Position numbers and translations under genes: made by a program. Below, one piece after another: positions 16,384 to 22,250 of a stretch of DNA of 37,552 bases. Numbering within the stretch: position 1 is the stretch's first letter; each line of letters starts with the position of its first letter. The notes beneath the pieces are model-generated. The model saw nothing but the letters and a program-made list of their open reading frames with translations. It did no database searches and was not told the DNA's origin. This DNA is from a virus: the IMG/VR virus record IMGVR_UViG_3300028025_004946, positions 1 through 37,552 of that record. One strand, 5' to 3'.

Positions 16384-16574
16384 TGCCGCAAGTACCAGCA
16401 TTATTTCTACCAAAAAAGAAAACTGAGGAAAAACCTCAATTGAAGAATTCCGGTAAGAATCGGAAGAAAAAGAAACCAGATTCTACCAAAAAAGTTTCAG
16501 TATTATTTCAAAGGGGAATTGATGGTTACAAAAAAAACAACAGCCAGATACGCAGCGGAACAATTACAGGATGA
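16383..16574 (+). CDS. Small lysine-rich protein (uncertain)
   Basis: A 63-residue frame starting in a TAATG overlap. The product is strongly basic (about one third Lys). It overlaps the PhoH gene by 53 bases in another frame, longer than elsewhere in this window, so the real end or existence of the gene is uncertain. It could be a nucleic-acid-binding peptide. Confidence 0.4.
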   Translation: MPQVPALFLPKKKTEEKPQLKNSGKNRKKKKPDSTKKVSVLFQRGIDGYKKNNSQIRSGTITG

Positions 16575-17286
16575 TGAACAAAAGACTAGGCACCAGCCAG
16601 CAGTAAGTAATTCATTGAAGATTAAACCAGACCATCTAAAAACTTTTGATCCATTAACAGAAAATCAAAGATTATTTTTTGAAATGTATAAAGGCGGTGC
16701 CTATTTCATGGGACTATTCGGTAGTCCGGGAGTAGGCAAAACTTTTTTAGCGTTATATAAAGCATTAGAAGAAGTTTTAGATAAATCAAATTCGTTTAGA
16801 CAAGTGGTAGTTGTACGTTCACTTGTTCAATTACGTGATGTTGGTTTTTTACCAGGTGACTTAAATGAAAAACAAGAAATTTATGAGTTGCCTTATAAAG
16901 AAATTGCGGCCACATTATTTGGTCGTACAGATGCATGGGATAGATTGAAAGAACAGAATCATGTTCGTTTTATTTCAACCACCGCAATTCGTGGTATCTC
17001 TATTGATGATGCGATTATTATTGTAGATGAAAACCAAAACTTAAACTGGTCAGAAGTCAATACGATTATTACCCGTGTTGGTCATAGGTCTAAAATTATA
17101 TTTTCAGGTGACTTTAAACAAACTGACCTAATTAAGAGTAATAAAGACCAAACGGCTTTCCATAGTTTCTTAGAAGTGGCTCGAAAGATGCCTTCTTTCC
17201 AAGAGATTTATTTTACACCAGATGATATTGTCCGTAGTAGCTTAGTAAAACAATGGATTGTAGCATGTGAAGAACTAGGTTATTGA
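16522..17286 (+). CDS. phoH: PhoH-like ATPase
   Basis: A 254-residue protein with AGGGGAA before ATG 16522. It has Walker A GSPGVGKT (about residues 64-71), Walker B AIIIVDENQN and a GDFKQTD sensor motif, as in the PhoH family. The N-terminal 35 residues are polar and not conserved. phoH is widespread in marine and freshwater phages; it is an ATPase/helicase-like protein with a suggested role in RNA or phosphate stress, not proven. An exonuclease gene follows directly. Confidence 0.88.
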   Translation: MVTKKTTARYAAEQLQDDEQKTRHQPAVSNSLKIKPDHLKTFDPLTENQRLFFEMYKGGAYFMGLFGSPGVGKTFLALYKALEEVLDKSNSFRQVVVVRSLVQLRDVGFLPGDLNEKQEIYELPYKEIAATLFGRTDAWDRLKEQNHVRFISTTAIRGISIDDAIIIVDENQNLNWSEVNTIITRVGHRSKIIFSGDFKQTDLIKSNKDQTAFHSFLEVARKMPSFQEIYFTPDDIVRSSLVKQWIVACEELGY

Positions 17287-17287
17287 T

Positions 17288-17941
17288 ATGTTTAATTATT
17301 GTCCGCCAAAAAAATTAGAAGATTTAAAATCTCAAACCTTTCCTGACGGAAAGCGTTATTATGTTACTCCAGCCGGTAATAAATTACCTTCTGTCACTAC
17401 TGTCATTGGTGCTCAGAAGAAGGCTTCAATTATGGCTTGGAGGCAACGAGTTGGTGAAGAAGTGGCCAATAAAATATCAAGGCAAGCAACGTCCCGTGGT
17501 ACAAATGTTCATACGATATGTGAAAGATACCTAAATAATGATAAATTAGGTGATATTATGCCGGATGCCAAAGAAATGTTTATCTCTTTGGTGCCCTTAT
17601 TAGATAGAATTGACAATATTCATTATCAAGAACAGGCCTTATGGTCTGAACAATTGGGGTTAGCAGGTCGTGTTGATTGTATTGCTGAGTTTGATGGTGT
17701 TTTATCTGTTATTGACTTTAAAACATCTAAAAAAATTAAACAACGCAATGATATTTTGGATTACTTTTGGCAAGAAACAGCATATGCATTAATGTATGAA
17801 GAATTGGTTGGTGAACCTATACATCAGCTGGTGACTATTATGGCGATTGACAATGAACCACCTGCTTTGTTTATTGAGACAACAGAAGACCATATAGAAG
17901 GTCTTGTTAAAGCAATACAATTTTATAGAGATCAAAAATGA
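17288..17941 (+). CDS. PD-(D/E)XK exonuclease, RecB/Cas4/MGME1-like
   Basis: A 217-residue protein. LPSVTTVIG near the start, RGTNVHTICERY, and the catalytic GRVDCIAEFDG...VIDFKTSKK (Asp, then D-F-K) are the ordered motifs of RecB-type nucleases, with a QETAYALMYEE helix after them. It would degrade or trim DNA during recombination or recycling of host DNA. Adjacent to PhoH, an association common in aquatic T4-like phages. Confidence 0.82.
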   Translation: MFNYCPPKKLEDLKSQTFPDGKRYYVTPAGNKLPSVTTVIGAQKKASIMAWRQRVGEEVANKISRQATSRGTNVHTICERYLNNDKLGDIMPDAKEMFISLVPLLDRIDNIHYQEQALWSEQLGLAGRVDCIAEFDGVLSVIDFKTSKKIKQRNDILDYFWQETAYALMYEELVGEPIHQLVTIMAIDNEPPALFIETTEDHIEGLVKAIQFYRDQK

Positions 17942-18846
17942 CAATGCCTGCATCTGGACCAATATCTTTCTCACAATTACAAACTGAGTTTGGTGGAACT
18001 AATCCAATAGGACTAAATGAGTATTATTCTGGTGGAGTTAATATACCGGCTTCTGGTACTGGTATTGGTATACCCGCATCAGGTGCATTATCAATGAGTA
18101 TGTTTTATGGTAAAACTGATATTGTACCTGGAAACAGTGGTGTTATAACATCAGGTAGTTCATACACATTACCTTTAAATGCCGGCCCAAGCATCAATGT
18201 TCTTGTAGTTGGCGGCGGCGGCGGAGGTGGCGGCGGTTCAAACCGGCGAACCAATGCAGGGTATATAACTGGCGGTGGCGGCGGTGGCGGTGGCGCTGCT
18301 CCATATGTACTTAATATTCCCGTAACACCAGGACAAGTTGTAACTTTCAGTATTGGTGGCGGCGGTGGCGCTGGTGGGAAACGTGACGGTGTATACACTG
18401 GTGGCAGTAACGGTGGTAGAGGGGGTAGTACTATTTTTTATGTTAACGGCGCGGCAAAAGCTCAGGCCACAGGTGGTTATGGCGGTGCGGTTTCACCCAA
18501 CCAAACTGCCGGTGTTTCTGGTGAGGTGATTCTGGGACGATTTGTGACTGGCTTTCCAGCAAACAACGGACTCGGTGCTGTATTGAACACATCAATTGGC
18601 GGATTTGGTGCAAGAGGTTTCAACATCAACACAACAGTTGGTGTGACAGCACCGAATGGTCTACTCACTTACGGCGTATTCGGTACAGCAGGTGGACCAG
18701 GTTCAGGTATACCATGTGTACCTGGTACTGGTCATGGCGGTGGCGGAACTGGCGGCGGCACAGCGCAAGGGGATGAACAAAACTCTCGTAACGCCGATGC
18801 ATCCGCTGGACGTGGCGGCGCAATATTTATTTGGTGGGGTTATTAA
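17938..18846 (+). CDS. Glycine-rich tail adhesin candidate
   Basis: A 302-residue protein. The N-terminal SGPISFSQLQTEFGGTNPIGLNEYY recurs at the start of phage fibre-associated proteins. From about residue 80 there are long poly-Gly blocks (VVGGGGGGGGG, GGGGGGGGAAP, IGGGGGAGG, GGGGTGGG) separated by variable loops, ending in FIWWGY. Such polyglycine-II type architecture is known for T4-like gp38 receptor adhesins. Probably receptor-binding at the fibre tip, and likely variable between strains. No fibre gene is adjacent, so this remains a prediction. Confidence 0.6.
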   Translation: MTMPASGPISFSQLQTEFGGTNPIGLNEYYSGGVNIPASGTGIGIPASGALSMSMFYGKTDIVPGNSGVITSGSSYTLPLNAGPSINVLVVGGGGGGGGGSNRRTNAGYITGGGGGGGGAAPYVLNIPVTPGQVVTFSIGGGGGAGGKRDGVYTGGSNGGRGGSTIFYVNGAAKAQATGGYGGAVSPNQTAGVSGEVILGRFVTGFPANNGLGAVLNTSIGGFGARGFNINTTVGVTAPNGLLTYGVFGTAGGPGSGIPCVPGTGHGGGGTGGGTAQGDEQNSRNADASAGRGGAIFIWWGY

Positions 18847-18853
18847 AAAAATA

Positions 18854-18882
18854 TTGACATTCTAAATAATTTAATGTATAAT
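18854..18882 (+). promoter_or_regulatory. Perfect sigma70 promoter of the tmRNA-pqqA locus
   Basis: TTGACA (18854-18859), 17 bases, TATAAT (18877-18882), directly after the adhesin gene. The start site would be near 18888, a few bases before the tmRNA acceptor piece, so a host-type promoter should express the locus strongly. Confidence 0.85.
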
Positions 18883-18887
18883 GTGAA

Positions 18888-18954
18888 GTTATTGCTGTAT
18901 GAAGCAAAGAGAAAAGTGTTCTGGACGGGGGTGCGAATCCCCCCAGGTCCACCA
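18888..18954 (+). ncRNA. ssrA: tmRNA acceptor piece (permuted, 3' half)
   Basis: The 3' part of a two-piece tmRNA, encoded upstream of the 5' part. It has a 5-bp T stem (GGGGG 18927-18931, CCCCC 18939-18943) with 7-base loop TGCGAAT, then CAGGTCC (18944-18950), a discriminator A and an encoded CCA (18952-18954). CAGGTCC pairs with GGGCCTG at 19120-19126 over 7 bp, including a G3-U70 pair, the identity element for alanyl-tRNA synthetase. TGCTGT (18893-18898) can pair with ACAGCA (19161-19166) as helix P2. The 5' end is inferred from the promoter. Confidence 0.88.
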
Positions 18955-18966
18955 TAAAGAAATTTG

Positions 18967-19131
18967 ATGAAACCAAAAAAAGTAAAACAGTATTTTGTTA
19001 TAGTAGACAAAGATGACACAGTAAAAAGAGTGTGTTGGGCACCTTTACTTTGGGATATTCCTAACCTGGGATATCGTTTTACAGGATTTGACGGTGGTAT
19101 TCCAAAGTTTCTTTATGTTGGGCCTGCATAG
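18967..19131 (+). CDS. 54-residue ORF between the tmRNA pieces
   Basis: An open frame fills the intervening segment. It starts at ATG 18967 with only a weak site (AAAGAAA) and ends at a TAG (19129-19131) that is bases 10-12 of the tmRNA coding piece. The product is basic at the N-terminus (MKPKKVKQYF) and ends KFLYVGPA. No family is recognised. Normal tmRNA maturation at 19120 would cut this message before its stop codon. It may be a real gene or an accident of the spacer. Confidence 0.45.
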   Translation: MKPKKVKQYFVIVDKDDTVKRVCWAPLLWDIPNLGYRFTGFDGGIPKFLYVGPA

Positions 19132-19294
19132 TTTCGACAGGGCAAGTAGTAACAGAGTGGACAGCACGGTAGGCGATGACCGTTAATCAAGCAAAAAAAC
19201 GTAAATGCAAACGACAGCTCTTATGAGTACGCATTAGCAGCCTAAACACTGCTTAGGGTTTCGGTTGGTTTCCTCGTAACAGAATAACCAACCA
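19120..19294 (+). ncRNA. ssrA: tmRNA coding piece (permuted, 5' half) with tag ANDSSYEYALAA
   Basis: It starts with the acceptor strand GGGCCTG and the D-arm-like AGTTTCGACAGGG typical of tmRNA. CGGT...ACCG with GAT...ATC (about 19167-19189) can form pseudoknot PK1. After an A-rich stretch the reading frame resumes at GCA 19207 and encodes ANDSSYEYALAA, stop 19243-19245. CCTAA...TTAGG around the stop is helix P5. A GGTTGGTT/AACCAACC hairpin (19263-19293) may mark the end; the true 3' end is uncertain. With alanine from the acceptor piece, the tag ends in ALAA, the ClpXP-type degron. Function: rescue of ribosomes on broken mRNA. Confidence 0.9.
19257..19294 (+). repeat. Hairpin repeat, copy A (end of tmRNA piece)
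   Basis: GGTTTCGGTTGGTTTCCTC followed by AATAACCAACC. It forms an 8-bp hairpin with a 15-base loop. A shorter version recurs at 19410-19440 on the far side of pqqA, with the same GGTTTCG, GGTTTCCTC and AATAACCAA blocks. Confidence 0.75.
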
Positions 19295-19322
19295 ATTTCA
19301 AAAACTTAAAAAAGGAATCACT

Positions 19323-19397
19323 ATGAAATGGTCTACACCTCAAGCAAGCAATATGCGTTTCGGTTTTGAAATCACAATGTATATTGCCAATCGGTAA
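19323..19397 (+). CDS. pqqA: PqqA-like PQQ precursor peptide
   Basis: A 24-residue peptide with AAGGAA 9 bases before the ATG. It reads MKWSTP...MRFGFEITMYIANR. PqqA peptides of bacteria are 22-24 aa or slightly longer, begin MxW..P, carry R.G.E.T.Y and end near N/S-R. Here Glu16 and Tyr20 have the obligatory E-x-x-x-Y spacing; PqqE joins these two side chains to start pyrroloquinoline quinone synthesis. Compared with Klebsiella PqqA as I remember it, about 11 of 23 positions are identical. No pqqB-E genes are in the window, so the host's enzymes would be used. PQQ is the cofactor of methanol and other alcohol dehydrogenases. Confidence 0.82.
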   Translation: MKWSTPQASNMRFGFEITMYIANR

Positions 19398-19409
19398 TAA
19401 TTAATAAAA

Positions 19410-19440
19410 GGTTTCGTTTGGTTTCCTCAATAACCAATCA
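19410..19440 (+). repeat. Hairpin repeat, copy B (after pqqA)
   Basis: GGTTTCGTTTGGTTTCCTC followed by AATAACCAATCA. It forms TTGGTT/AACCAA (6 bp, loop TCCTCAAT). It matches copy A at 19257-19294 except for a deletion in the loop. No T-run follows, so a terminator role is doubtful. Confidence 0.7.
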
Positions 19441-19464
19441 TTTTATTAACTTTAGGAGTTTATT

Positions 19465-20007
19465 TTGAAAAAATTAAGTTTGTTTTTGGCCACTTTGGCT
19501 ATCAGTGTTTCATCAATGGCAGGTGGTTATGCATCATTGGAATATTCAGATGAAAGCAATCGCTTAACAGGTGCAGAGAACATCAAAGAAGGTTTAGTTA
19601 TTGGTAATAAAGTTGGTAGTGTTGACTACAGCATCAAAATGGAAAACAGCCAAACAGAAATTGGCAGTGGATCAATTACTCAAGCACTTGAAGTTCGTGC
19701 AAGAAAAAGCCTTGGTGCATTGTATGTTGGTGCTCGTTTAGGTGAGAGAATCACAAGTTCTACACACTTCAGTTACTACGCACTTGATTCCGGTGTTAAG
19801 TTCCCATTGTTTGCAGGTTTGACTGGTGATGTTGGTGCTCGTTACCGTAACGCTTTTGAAGCAGGTAAATTGTATGAGACAACCCGTGGTCATGTTGCAG
19901 TAGGTTATGCACTTACTAAACAAGATGCAGTTGCAGTTCGTTGGAGCCGTAGCTGGGGTGACGAAGAAAAAGATGCCGTGCGTTTACAGTACACACGTAG
20001 TTTCTAA
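19465..20007 (+). CDS. Outer-membrane beta-barrel protein
   Basis: A 180-residue protein that starts at TTG 19465, 8 bases after AGGAG. Residues 1-20 are a Sec signal peptide (KKLSLFLATLAISVSSMA). The mature part alternates hydrophobic and polar residues in about eight strands and ends in a C-terminal Phe (RLQYTRSF), the BAM recognition mark of outer-membrane proteins. It resembles OmpA/OmpW-size 8-stranded barrels. The phage may use it to change the host surface, for example to block superinfection or alter permeability. It lies in the same locus as tmRNA and pqqA. Confidence 0.78.
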   Translation: MKKLSLFLATLAISVSSMAGGYASLEYSDESNRLTGAENIKEGLVIGNKVGSVDYSIKMENSQTEIGSGSITQALEVRARKSLGALYVGARLGERITSSTHFSYYALDSGVKFPLFAGLTGDVGARYRNAFEAGKLYETTRGHVAVGYALTKQDAVAVRWSRSWGDEEKDAVRLQYTRSF

Positions 20008-20010
20008 TTG

Positions 20011-20018
20011 GATAAATA
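20011..20018 (+). promoter_or_regulatory. Possible late-promoter element GATAAATA
   Basis: GATAAATA differs at one position from the T4 late element TATAAATA. It lies in the 74-base gap before the gene at 20082. Weak evidence on its own; a GGGTT/AACCC stem follows. Confidence 0.3.
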
Positions 20019-20081
20019 AGTATATGGGTTATGGGTTCCCAATAAAAACCCGCCACACTTCACACAACACAGGAGAAAACT

Positions 20082-20360
20082 ATGTCAAACATGACACCCT
20101 TTGAAATCCGTCTTGAACTATTAAAAATGGCTAAAGACATGTTATATGATTCTTATTACGCAGAACGAGACCGTCTACAACAAGACTGGCACATCAAATG
20201 CGAAACGGCAAGGTCTAAAGGTGAAACACCACCTGAACATCCAGGACTGCCAACAACCCCCTCAGAAACAGACATTATCAGCAAGGCAGCGACCTTGAAT
20301 GGTTTTGTGTCTAATATTTCCACGGCACCTGAAGTCAAGGTCACCAGAAAAACTACCTGA
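20082..20360 (+). CDS. Conserved phage protein
   Basis: A 92-residue protein with AGGAG before the ATG. It opens MSNMTPFEIRLELLKMAKDML and has DIISKAATLNGFVS near the C-terminus, both conserved in a family found in T4-like aquatic phages. It is helical and charged. Function unknown. Confidence 0.72.
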   Translation: MSNMTPFEIRLELLKMAKDMLYDSYYAERDRLQQDWHIKCETARSKGETPPEHPGLPTTPSETDIISKAATLNGFVSNISTAPEVKVTRKTT

Positions 20361-20362
20361 GG

Positions 20363-20386
20363 GTTAGGGGGGTTCACACCCCCAAC
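20363..20386 (+). other. G-C stem-loop between genes
   Basis: GGGGG-TTCACA-CCCCC (20368-20383), extended by GTT/AAC with a bulge. No T-run follows, so it may protect or attenuate mRNA rather than terminate it. Confidence 0.5.
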
Positions 20387-20403
20387 ACACACAAGGAGTA
20401 CCA

Positions 20404-20892
20404 ATGAAGTTTTTACCAACTTTATTATTTTCTTTATCGTTATCAATTTTACCTTTATCTGCACAAGAACAAACAGTCTCTTTTGAAAGAATGGTTGCAC
20501 AAGATATAAGTAAACAAGTTCTTTGTATGGCTAAAAATATTTACTATGAAGCCGCAAGTGAATCTTTTGAAGGTAAACTGGCAGTAGCACAAGTTACAAT
20601 GAATCGTGTGAATAGTAAAAAATTTCCATCGAATGTTTGTGATGTTGTATATCAAAAAACAGGTAAAACATACCAATTCAGTTGGGTTGGTGAAAATGTT
20701 GGTCCGATTAAAAGCAAATATGCATGGGAAGAATGCCTAATTGTTGCAAAGAAGGCCTTGACACAATCAATGTTACATGATACAATATACAAAACGAAAT
20801 CAATGTATTATCATAACACATCGGTAAATCCGGCGTGGAAACTGAAGTATGTTGCAAAAATTGGAAACCACCTGTTCTATACGAAAGTTTAA
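20404..20892 (+). CDS. SleB/CwlJ-type cell-wall hydrolase, exported endolysin
   Basis: A 162-residue protein with a signal peptide (about 1-20, ending PLSA) and a Hydrolase_2 domain: AKNIYYEAASESFEGKLAVAQV (likely catalytic Glu49), NRV, FSW, AWEECLIVAKKAL and the closing YYHNTSVNPAW...GNHLFY. These are the ordered motifs of SleB/CwlJ enzymes, which cut peptidoglycan. The signal peptide means it would reach the periplasm by Sec rather than through a holin. It has an AGGAG site before the ATG. An internal promoter lies at 20758. Confidence 0.85.
   Translation: MKFLPTLLFSLSLSILPLSAQEQTVSFERMVAQDISKQVLCMAKNIYYEAASESFEGKLAVAQVTMNRVNSKKFPSNVCDVVYQKTGKTYQFSWVGENVGPIKSKYAWEECLIVAKKALTQSMLHDTIYKTKSMYYHNTSVNPAWKLKYVAKIGNHLFYTKV
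20758..20786 (+). promoter_or_regulatory. Near-consensus sigma70 promoter before gp33
   Basis: TTGACA (20758-20763), 17 bases, TACAAT (20781-20786), inside the endolysin gene and about 110 bases before gp33. It could supply gp33 and gp59 as middle-type transcripts. Confidence 0.5.
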
Positions 20893-20894
20893 AA

Positions 20895-21116
20895 GTGCCA
20901 ACAAAAACCGAAATAAATGATTTTAGTGATTTGATTTCTAAATTGTCATACACCTTAGGTGTCACACACATGGACGCAATCATTCACCACTGTGAACAAA
21001 CTGGTATGGAAGTCGATGTTGCATCATCATTGGTATCTAATGCCTTGAAAGCCAAGATTCGTGAAGAAGCACAAGAATTAAATCTATTAAAGAAAAGTTC
21101 TAAATTGCCAATATGA
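20895..21116 (+). CDS. 33: gp33, late-transcription co-activator
   Basis: I place the start at GTG 20895 because the conserved part begins PTKTEINDFSDLI; an ATG at 20835 would add 20 residues read from the endolysin gene. The 73-residue protein carries GVTHMDAIIHHCEQTGMEVDVA and ends LLKKSSKLPI, the gp33 pattern of T4-like aquatic phages. In T4, gp33 links RNA polymerase to the sliding clamp gp45 and, with sigma gp55, switches on late genes. Its ribosome site is weak. gp59 follows with a 4-base overlap. Confidence 0.82.
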   Translation: MPTKTEINDFSDLISKLSYTLGVTHMDAIIHHCEQTGMEVDVASSLVSNALKAKIREEAQELNLLKKSSKLPI

Positions 21117-21733
21117 TCTTCTCGCTTGAAGAAGGTTCGGGTTTCTCGGCCTTCGCTTTATATAATGCCATTAAACTTCATTTTATTACTGATAGTTACG
21201 ATTATTTTAAGTATCACGGTAAAACCAACGTTACCAGAGATAACTTTGCCACCAGAAAAGACAAGTATACATTCTATAAGTTATCCCGTAAATATAAACT
21301 GGAAGACTTAAAGAACTTTTATGTGTCAAACTTTCTTGCTACCGAAGCCAATTGGATCGGTGATATTGCCAATCTTGAGGGTGAAGAAACCTACAAGAAA
21401 TGGCAAAAAAGAAATCAGAGCTTGACATATCAATTCGAACAAGATATAATAGGTCTACTTAACGCAACACAATCACCAAATGAAATGTTGGTAGTTGAAG
21501 ATGGACAATATCCGTTGTTGTTGAAAGAAATGACTTATGGCAATATCAATATTGAAACGGTGTGTATATTAAATGATATTATGAATTTCTTGCCTATGTG
21601 GTCTAAAAAAATAACAGATGATGTTGTTTGGCCCACATGGAAAAGAAGAATTGAAAAGTACACACCGTTCATCAATTATGATAAAGACAAATTTAAATTG
21701 ATACTGAAAGAAAGTTTGAAAGAACATGCCTAA
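21113..21733 (+). CDS. 59: gp59, helicase loader
   Basis: A 206-residue protein, close to T4 gp59 (217 aa). The opening ALYNAIKLHFITDSYDYFKYHGKTNVTRDNF and the following KDKYTFYKLSRKY are the conserved core of gp59, which loads the gp41 helicase onto forked DNA coated with gp32. The C-terminal part is all-helical and basic. It lies beside gp33 and, after one gene, gp32. A perfect promoter sequence lies inside it. Confidence 0.9.
   Translation: MIFSLEEGSGFSAFALYNAIKLHFITDSYDYFKYHGKTNVTRDNFATRKDKYTFYKLSRKYKLEDLKNFYVSNFLATEANWIGDIANLEGEETYKKWQKRNQSLTYQFEQDIIGLLNATQSPNEMLVVEDGQYPLLLKEMTYGNINIETVCILNDIMNFLPMWSKKITDDVVWPTWKRRIEKYTPFINYDKDKFKLILKESLKEHA
21422..21450 (+). promoter_or_regulatory. Perfect sigma70 promoter inside gp59
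   Basis: TTGACA (21422-21427), 17 bases, TATAAT (21445-21450). It is embedded in the gp59 coding sequence, about 280 bases before the HAD phosphatase gene. Confidence 0.6.
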
Positions 21734-22220
21734 AATCAACTGCATCTATCTTGATATGGATGGCGTTATTGCTGATTTCGAAAAGAGATATTTGGAACTA
21801 TATGGTGTAACACCAGACAGTACCAGAAACAAGAAAGAATTTGGTGGTTTCTTTGATAAGTTTATTGAAGATGGTCACTTTGCAACACTTGAATTGATGC
21901 CTGATGCAATGCAATTGGTGTCTGCCTTGCGGAATGCACTACCGCCAACTCAAATTCTATCCTCTACAGCCAATCCTAACAGACATGAAGCAATCTCTAA
22001 ACAAAAGATTAAATGGTTAGAAACACATGAAATTGACTTTCAACGTAACTTAGTTCCAGGTAAAGAACTAAAGAAAAAATACGCAAGAACAGATACGTTA
22101 ATCATTGATGATACCGAAAGTGTTATTGATGATTGGCGTGCTGCAGGTGGTGTGGCAATCTTTCACAAGAATGTACAAGACACCTTGGTACAGTTGAAGT
22201 TTATACTTGACGGTGCCTAA
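21726..22220 (+). CDS. HAD-family phosphatase, 5'(3')-nucleotidase-like
   Basis: A 164-residue protein. YLDMDGVIADF (Asp9, Asp11) is HAD motif I; LSSTAN is motif II; a Lys-rich stretch holds motif III; LIIDDTESVIDDW is motif IV with the metal-binding acids. The short cap and size fit the NT5C-type deoxyribonucleotidases. It may dephosphorylate nucleotides. It overlaps gp59 by 8 bases and precedes gp32. Confidence 0.78.
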   Translation: MPKINCIYLDMDGVIADFEKRYLELYGVTPDSTRNKKEFGGFFDKFIEDGHFATLELMPDAMQLVSALRNALPPTQILSSTANPNRHEAISKQKIKWLETHEIDFQRNLVPGKELKKKYARTDTLIIDDTESVIDDWRAAGGVAIFHKNVQDTLVQLKFILDGA

Positions 22221-22235
22221 ATAATGTTATATAAT
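22207..22235 (+). promoter_or_regulatory. Sigma70 promoter of gp32
   Basis: TTGACG (22207-22212), 17 bases, TATAAT (22230-22235), with the -35 box in the last codons of the phosphatase gene. The start site would be near 22242, giving a leader of about 56 bases. Confidence 0.75.
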
Positions 22236-22250
22236 GCATCATGTGGACAA

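Noticed and set aside
18105-18398. Minus-strand poly-proline frame
   Set aside because: It is the antisense reading of the GGC/GGT glycine blocks in the adhesin gene.
18841-18890. Riboswitch upstream of tmRNA
   Set aside because: I looked because a glutamine riboswitch near ssrA is, as I recall, reported in a marine methylophage. Here the space before the tmRNA is taken up by the end of the adhesin gene and a consensus promoter, leaving no room for an aptamer.
20363-20386. G/C hairpin as a terminator
   Set aside because: No T-run follows and the next gene's ribosome site begins within about 15 bases, so I list it only as a stem-loop.
20835-20894. N-terminal extension of gp33 from ATG 20835
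   Set aside because: These 20 codons are the out-of-frame end of the endolysin gene and do not resemble gp33, which begins PTKTEINDF.
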